From JALQXV01 sp964540445 (lineage in GTDB: Bacteria; Patescibacteriota; Saccharimonadia; Saccharimonadales; 2-12-FULL-41-12): a stretch of 56,899 nucleotides of DNA. The notes under the pieces were generated by a model, which was not told the DNA's origin, ran no database searches, and was given only the letters and a program-made list of their open reading frames with translations. The stretch is taken from the NCBI GenBank assembly GCA_964540445.1, contig CAZIMF010000001.1:1-56899 (forward strand), in the 5' to 3' direction. A program made the position numbers and the translations under genes. This document shows, piece after piece, positions 53,006 to 56,899 of this stretch (positions are counted from its first letter, which is position 1; each line of letters begins with the position of its first letter).

Positions 53006-54142
53006 ATGAAGAAACAAAGAAAAAGTCCATCCCAAAGCAAAAGAAAAGTCGCAAAAACGACTGGCCCGTTAAAAAATCTAAAAATTACGTGTACCGTACT
53101 TGGTCTAGTCTGGCCTAAAAACAAATGGGGCCGGCGAGTACTCATATCTGTTTTAAGTGTAGTGACTATATTTACTGCCTTAAATTATGTGGTGGCACGC
53201 ATCTATATTGCCCACCATAACAAAGAACCGTTTGTTTTTGGTGCGACATTCATACCAGACTACGCACGGTATTTAAACGTCGACCCAAAAGAGACTATGG
53301 ATGCAATGACGAATGAACTTGGCATACGACACTTCCGACTAGTAAGCTACTGGGACAATATTGAGGCGCAAAAAGGAACTTATAATTTTGATGAGCTTGA
53401 TTGGCAGTTTGCCAAAGCCGAGGCAAGCGGCTCGAAAGTTAGTTTAGCTATCGGGCTGCGTCAACCCCGTTGGCCTGAATGTCATGAGCCGGCATGGGCA
53501 AAAGGAAGGCCGGTAGCAGAATTTTATCCAGAGCTAAAACAGTATATGACTGCTGTGATTGAGCGCTATAAAACCAGCCCGGCCCTAGAAAGTTACCAAC
53601 TTGAGAATGAGTTCTTTTTATCGGTCTTTGGCGAATGCACCGATTTTAGCCGCGATCGCCTGGTTCAAGAATATGAAATGGTTAAAAAAATAGATTCTGC
53701 TCATCCTGTAATAGTCAGTCGCAGTAACAATATTGTTGGTATACCGCTGCGTGACCCACAGCCTGACCTGGCTGCCGTGTCGGTGTACAAACGGATATGG
53801 GATAAAGAATACACGTACCGATACATGGAATATCCGTTTCCGGCCTGGTTTTATTCTTCCCTCGCCGGCTGGGGCGAACTGTTAACAGGCAGGGATATGA
53901 TGATTCATGAGCTGCAGACCGAACCATGGTTGCCCGAAGAATACAGTATGCAAACTGCTCCAATTTCTGAATTTGATAAAACCTTAAGCCCTGAACGGCT
54001 AAAAGATCGGCTCGACTATGCCAAAGCAACCGGTATCAAGCGTATCGATCTGTGGGGCGTAGAGTGGTGGTACGCTCGTAAAGAAGCTCGTGGCGCTCCA
54101 AGCGTATGGGATACTGCAAAAGACGAACTATCAAAATACTAG
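53006..54142 (+). CDS. Membrane-anchored TIM-barrel glycosidase-like protein
   Basis: 378 aa. A very basic N terminus and one TM (about 45-67) put the rest outside. The barrel has YWDNIEAQKGTYNFDELDWQF, the clan GH-A-type acid/base motif YQLENEF (N201-E202) and a possible nucleophile in IHELQTEPW (E302 or E306), followed by IDLWGVEWWYARK. It is related to GH5/GH39/GH42-type folds, but I cannot name the family. Divergent from the GT2 gene, with 20 bp between the two start codons. Confidence 0.7.
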   Translation: MKKQRKSPSQSKRKVAKTTGPLKNLKITCTVLGLVWPKNKWGRRVLISVLSVVTIFTALNYVVARIYIAHHNKEPFVFGATFIPDYARYLNVDPKETMDAMTNELGIRHFRLVSYWDNIEAQKGTYNFDELDWQFAKAEASGSKVSLAIGLRQPRWPECHEPAWAKGRPVAEFYPELKQYMTAVIERYKTSPALESYQLENEFFLSVFGECTDFSRDRLVQEYEMVKKIDSAHPVIVSRSNNIVGIPLRDPQPDLAAVSVYKRIWDKEYTYRYMEYPFPAWFYSSLAGWGELLTGRDMMIHELQTEPWLPEEYSMQTAPISEFDKTLSPERLKDRLDYAKATGIKRIDLWGVEWWYARKEARGAPSVWDTAKDELSKY

Positions 54143-54729
54143 TTTCTTGTGTCTAAAATATAGACTTTATGCGTGAATACAAGATACGAACTCATGGCTC
54201 GCTCTGATTTTATGCGCACATTGCGTTCAGCAAAAAACTGTTTCCATTCTTTGTCAGTTTTATTATTGTGCGGGTGCCCGCGAAATTCCATATTGAGCAA
54301 GCTGTCAAACAAAAATGTCAGGCGTTTACGCAACCACGAGTCGTAGACATCTTCAATTATTACTATAGTTTTAGATACACGGGCGGTTTCATCAAAAAGT
54401 TGTTCGGCATTTTTGGCATGGTGTAACACTGTTATTAACAAGCCAACGTCGTAAGATTTGTTTTCAAAAGGGATATGATGTCCGTCAAATAGCAGAGGTT
54501 GCACGTTATTTTCCATACTTAAATTTTGAATATCAAGCGCCGTAACTGCATATCCCTCGTCGCTTAGCTGTTGCGCAATGTTGCAGACACCGGCTCCAAC
54601 ATCTAAAATTTTTGCTTTTTGAGGCAAGGCATCTTCGAAAAAAGAAGTTAAATAACGAGCCCTACTTCTGCCAAGCTTACACACGACGTTACGTAGTGGT
54701 GTAATTCTTTGAACCGCGTGAACAATCAT
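54139..54729 (-). CDS. Class I SAM-dependent methyltransferase
   Basis: 196 aa. Motif I is KILDVGAGVCNIAQQL, followed by YAVTALDIQ (acidic end of strand 2), IPFENKSYDVGLLITVLHHAKNAEQLF and RVSKTIVIIEDVYDSW, as in Methyltransf_11 proteins. TATAAT with extended TGC (54742-54737) ends 7 nt before the ATG. Substrate unknown; small molecules or lipids are common in this group. Convergent 4-bp overlap with the glycosidase-like gene. Confidence 0.85.
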   Translation of the reverse strand: MIVHAVQRITPLRNVVCKLGRSRARYLTSFFEDALPQKAKILDVGAGVCNIAQQLSDEGYAVTALDIQNLSMENNVQPLLFDGHHIPFENKSYDVGLLITVLHHAKNAEQLFDETARVSKTIVIIEDVYDSWLRKRLTFLFDSLLNMEFRGHPHNNKTDKEWKQFFAERNVRIKSERAMSSYLVFTHKVYILDTRN

Positions 54730-54759
54730 TTGAACAATTATAGCACTCGGTACAGCGGG

Positions 54760-55707
54760 CTAGCTTTGTCGGAGCAGGGTCCCAAGCAGTGGCGCAACAC
54801 GTGCTGGATTCGATTGTTCGTCGTTGTGGGTCGCCGTATCATGGCTTAGCCCAACTTTTATAGGAGTTACGTATGTTGTATCAATACCGGCGGCCACAAG
54901 TTGATGAAAGGCTTCTTGGATATGTGAATCTGGGTAGAGCGCATCGTTTGCATAACCAATCAACGCAATACGTGCCACGCCGGCTTGTTTAAATGGTTCT
55001 GGGTTAAAACCACTTTTTCTAGATAATTCCCAAACCTCACGAATGGTTCGTCTCATGCTGGCACGCATGTACTTAAAGCATGACTGTTCCATGTCACGGG
55101 CTTCATCATTAAACTGTTGAGGTCCGCGTGATTTCTCGGTCTTCATATTGCGCACATTACGCAGTGTCATCTTAAGCATGGACTCTTTGCTTGATATACC
55201 GCTAGGTGCTAGCATCGCCACCTGCGCACCCTCAAACACCGGATCACCGCTTTCAGCCATTTTTTGTACGACTAAACTGCCCATACTATGGGTCACGAAG
55301 TGAACGGTGCCTGTTCGACCGCTAATTTTATCAAGAATAGCGTGGTAATAGGTGGCTCGCGTTAAGAGTGCGTCTTGTTTTCCGGCAGCATTTTTTATAA
55401 TTGGACCGTCATAATAACCCGGGAGCACAACGTCAAACCCGGCCTGTGCCAGGGTAACCGCCAATGGCGCATTCGAAATAGGGTTCTCGCTAAAGCCAGG
55501 TACATAGAAAATTGTTTCTTTTACCTCAGTTGGCTTTGACGAATCTTCTTGCCCCTCAAACAGAGAATACTCTATCCCCGTATTGTTACCGTTTTCTAAA
55601 TACACAATATTGGGCTGCCGTAAGGCATCCATATGCTGCTCGGTTGCACCATGTTGATGGAGGTTGTTAACAAACTCTTGGCTTACTTCATGCCTCGGGT
55701 GTCTCAT
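54760..55707 (-). CDS. Alpha/beta hydrolase
   Basis: 315 aa. FYVPGFSENPISNAPLAVTLAQAGFDVVLPGYYDG (strands 3-4) and the nucleophile elbow VTHSMGSLVVQ (GxSxG-like; H-S-M-G-S with the serine in place) are clear; the late SHDTATHNDEQSNP may hold the catalytic His. No signal peptide. Ester or acyl substrates are likely but unknown. Leaderless start 7 nt after TATAAT. Confidence 0.8.
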   Translation of the reverse strand: MRHPRHEVSQEFVNNLHQHGATEQHMDALRQPNIVYLENGNNTGIEYSLFEGQEDSSKPTEVKETIFYVPGFSENPISNAPLAVTLAQAGFDVVLPGYYDGPIIKNAAGKQDALLTRATYYHAILDKISGRTGTVHFVTHSMGSLVVQKMAESGDPVFEGAQVAMLAPSGISSKESMLKMTLRNVRNMKTEKSRGPQQFNDEARDMEQSCFKYMRASMRRTIREVWELSRKSGFNPEPFKQAGVARIALIGYANDALYPDSHIQEAFHQLVAAGIDTTYVTPIKVGLSHDTATHNDEQSNPARVAPLLGTLLRQS

Positions 55708-55714
55708 TTATTTT

Positions 55715-55743
55715 ATTATAGCACAGATTGTAAATTTAGTCAA
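55715..55743 (-). promoter_or_regulatory. Promoter of the alpha/beta hydrolase gene
   Basis: Minus strand: TTGACT (55743-55738), 17 bp, TATAAT (55720-55715) with extended TGC; ends 7 nt before ATG 55707. It overlaps the smpB promoter on the other strand, so the two may compete. Confidence 0.8.
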
Positions 55744-55756
55744 TATGCTTCATACT
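55728..55756 (+). promoter_or_regulatory. Promoter of smpB
   Basis: TTGTAA (55728-55733), 17 bp, CATACT (55751-55756), 10 nt before ATG 55767. Overlaps the divergent hydrolase promoter. Confidence 0.6.
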
Positions 55757-55766
55757 AATACATCTG

Positions 55767-56225
55767 ATGAAGAACAATAAATCTCAGGTTAAGCGAATCA
55801 CCAATAAGCGCGCCAAATTTGATTACGATTTAGGCGATTCTATTGTGGCCGGCCTGGTTTTGACAGGGGCAGAAACAAAAGCTCTTCGATTAGGCCACGG
55901 TCACTTGCGCGGAGCGTACGTGGTCGTAAAAGGCGATGAGCTTTATTTATTAAATGCTACTATTACCGGTTTTAACGGGGTAACACTCGAGGAATCCGAA
56001 CAAACACGCAGCCGCAAGCTCCTTCTTAAACGCCGCGAAATCAATGATTTAGTGGCAGCAAAAAAACAAGGTAAAAGTATTATTCCGACCGAACTCCTTA
56101 CTCAGGGACGCTATATTAAGGTACGCATTTCAAGTGGTACTGGCCGCAAGCATTACGACAAGCGTGAAGTAATTAAAAAACGCGACCAAGACCGGGCAAA
56201 CCAGCAGGAGCTTAAAAGCCGCTAA
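55767..56225 (+). CDS. smpB: SsrA-binding protein SmpB
   Basis: Partner of tmRNA in rescuing stalled ribosomes. 152 aa, typical. ITNKRAKFDYDLGDSIVAGLVLTGAETKALRLGHGHLRGAYV, LLLKRREINDLVAAKKQGKSIIPTELLTQGRYIKVRISSGTGRKHYDKRE, and a basic C-terminal tail are diagnostic. No tmRNA gene is visible in the window. Confidence 0.97.
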   Translation: MKNNKSQVKRITNKRAKFDYDLGDSIVAGLVLTGAETKALRLGHGHLRGAYVVVKGDELYLLNATITGFNGVTLEESEQTRSRKLLLKRREINDLVAAKKQGKSIIPTELLTQGRYIKVRISSGTGRKHYDKREVIKKRDQDRANQQELKSR

Positions 56226-56267
56226 GAATTTAATTAAAATTTAATATTTAGTGTGTAACATAAAGTT

Positions 56268-56617
56268 ATGAGTACTCGCGCTAAAAAGATAGTCGTGTGT
56301 ATGCTGACAGAAAAGACTACCTAGTAGTTGCTGTTTTAAAACGAAGACGTGCTGTAAAATTAAAAGCTATTCAATATTTGGGCGGTTTCTGTAAATTATG
56401 TGGCTACAATAAGCATCCTGGTGTTCTAGACTTTCACCATATTGATCCTACGTCAAAGTTATTTGGGATAAGCAGCGGGGGACTTTCAAGATCATGGGAT
56501 AAAATCCAAAAAGAGCTAGATAAATGCATATTACTATGCGCAAACTGCCATAGAGAAGTAGAGCTTAGTGTAAGCAAGCTCCCATTGAGTGTTTACAGAA
56601 GTGATAGTAATAGTTAG
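56268..56617 (+). pseudogene. HNH endonuclease, probably frameshifted near its start
   Basis: The HNH domain has CKLCGYNKHPGVLDFHHIDP and CILLCANCHREV: two zinc CxxC pairs, the HH catalytic site and a final H. The open frame begins only at GTG 56297 (106 aa). A better start is ATG 56268, 6 nt after TAACAT (leaderless geometry), in another frame. Removing one GT from GTGTGT (56295-56300) would join them as ...KKIVVYADRKDYLVV. So there is a 2-bp insertion or an error. Related proteins are homing-type or restriction nucleases; it lies 23 bp before a tRNA carrying a group I intron. Confidence 0.65.
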
Positions 56618-56640
56618 AATAAGTGAGTTCACTAGAATGT

Positions 56641-56674
56641 TCCGGGGTAGCTCAGCGGTAGAGCGGGTGGCTGT
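56641..56674 (+). tRNA. tRNA-His (GUG), 5' exon
   Basis: Acceptor 5' strand TCCGGGG, U8-A9, D arm GCTC-AGCGGTA-GAGC, anticodon stem strand GGTGG (56666-56670), loop start C-T-G-T. With the next base G, positions 34-36 read GTG (His). Normal tRNA sequence then stops, because a group I intron begins. The base before position 1 is T, not the G-1 usual in tRNA-His genes. The 3' exon is beyond the window. Confidence 0.8.
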
Positions 56675-56899
56675 GAATACGCAGCTCTCGATGGCAACAT
56701 CGGGATGAAAATAGGGTGAATTGCGGGGAGCCTACGTGTGCAGTGCATATGGTAATCCGCAGCCAAGCCAAGGCTAGGTTAAAAGGCCTTGGAAGGTTCA
56801 GAGACTAGAGAGTGAGCCTAACAATAATCTCTCGGACAGCGCCCTACATCCCATGCGGATGATGATATAGTCCACGCCATTATGAAAATAATGAATACG
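56675..56899 (+). other. Group I self-splicing intron in tRNA-His (incomplete)
   Basis: Core elements are in order: P1 of exon GGCTGT with internal guide GCAGCT (56681-56686), giving the required U-G pair at the splice site after U35; P2 CGATG-GCAA-CATCG; P4 TGCGG (56722-56726) with CCGCA (56757-56761) inside the Q-type AATCCGCAGCCAAGCC; R-type GGTTCAGAGACTA (56795-56807); S-type GATGATATAGTCC (56861-56873), with P7 GACTA/TAGTC. The 3' end is not reached. No ORF inside. Bacterial group I tRNA introns are known mainly in Leu, Ile, Arg and fMet genes. Confidence 0.88.

Noticed and set aside
1..56899. Recoded UGA (Gly), as in Gracilibacteria/SR1, or a CRISPR array
   Set aside because: Conserved genes end cleanly at UGA, UAA or UAG without in-frame UGA in conserved blocks. 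No regularly spaced repeats were seen.

Overview
The window looks like part of a chromosome from a Patescibacteria (CPR) bacterium, most likely a Candidatus Saccharibacteria (TM7) lineage. The grounds are tightly packed short genes, the standard genetic code, a complete F1Fo ATP synthase, fermentative central metabolism (Pgi, Pgl, Zwf, malic enzyme), many glycosyltransferases, no amino-acid or lipid biosynthesis genes, and several divergent informational proteins. The lineage call is inference from gene content; no 16S rRNA is present. The first 39 bases match an Illumina sequencing adapter, so base 1 is an assembly end.

Layout. 40-1116: truncated glycosyltransferase. 1113-8397: a thymidylate/nucleotide block with divergent thyA, a five-gene operon (phosphotransferase, adenylyltransferase, HIT-Nudix fusion, deaminase, DHFR) and a thymidylate kinase fused to two degenerate ThyX domains. 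8372-10302: an unrecognised minus-strand gene and rplJ-rplL; the 430-bp gap between them carries two divergent promoters, each feeding an attenuator-like leader. 10572-18563: a Patescibacteria-type hypothetical, dnaX, dnaB, a membrane glycosyltransferase-like protein, ybaB, recR, nrnA-like and cysS. 18560-23775 (minus): AI-2E-type permease, two GT4 glycosyltransferases, an alpha/beta hydrolase and a VanY-like carboxypeptidase. 23877-24127: tRNA-Gln followed by an insert that ends in a second copy of the tRNA 3' end. 24262-29209: accessory genes, including a flavin monooxygenase/GNAT pair and a protein made of six 22-residue repeats. 29277-35368: malic enzyme and the glucose-6-phosphate block (pgi, a GH10 enzyme, pgl, zwf). 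35474-40532: small unrecognised proteins, a minimal metallopeptidase, TsaC and a GH37 trehalase. 40629-43865: UvrD-type helicase-nuclease. 43872-50550 (minus): ATP synthase operon. 50930-56617: CobO-like protein, deaminase-fold protein, GT2, a membrane-anchored glycosidase-like protein, methyltransferase, hydrolase, SmpB and an HNH endonuclease. 56641-end: a tRNA-His interrupted by a group I intron that runs off the window.

How it works together. Trehalase and pgi/pgl/zwf feed glucose into glycolysis and the oxidative pentose phosphate branch. Malic enzyme yields pyruvate and reduced cofactor. The ATP synthase has a proton-type c subunit. ThyA, DHFR, the deaminase and Tmk would together make dTTP.

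Two genome-wide habits stand out. At least 17 start codons lie 6-8 nt after a -10 box with no Shine-Dalgarno sequence, so leaderless transcripts seem common. Several conserved enzymes (DnaX, RecR, CysS, NrnA-like) have lost zinc ligands or signature histidines. The most unusual items are the Tmk-ThyX-ThyX fusion, the back-to-back attenuators, the tRNA-His group I intron with a nearby damaged HNH gene, the duplicated tRNA-Gln 3' end, and a hairpin element present in two copies.
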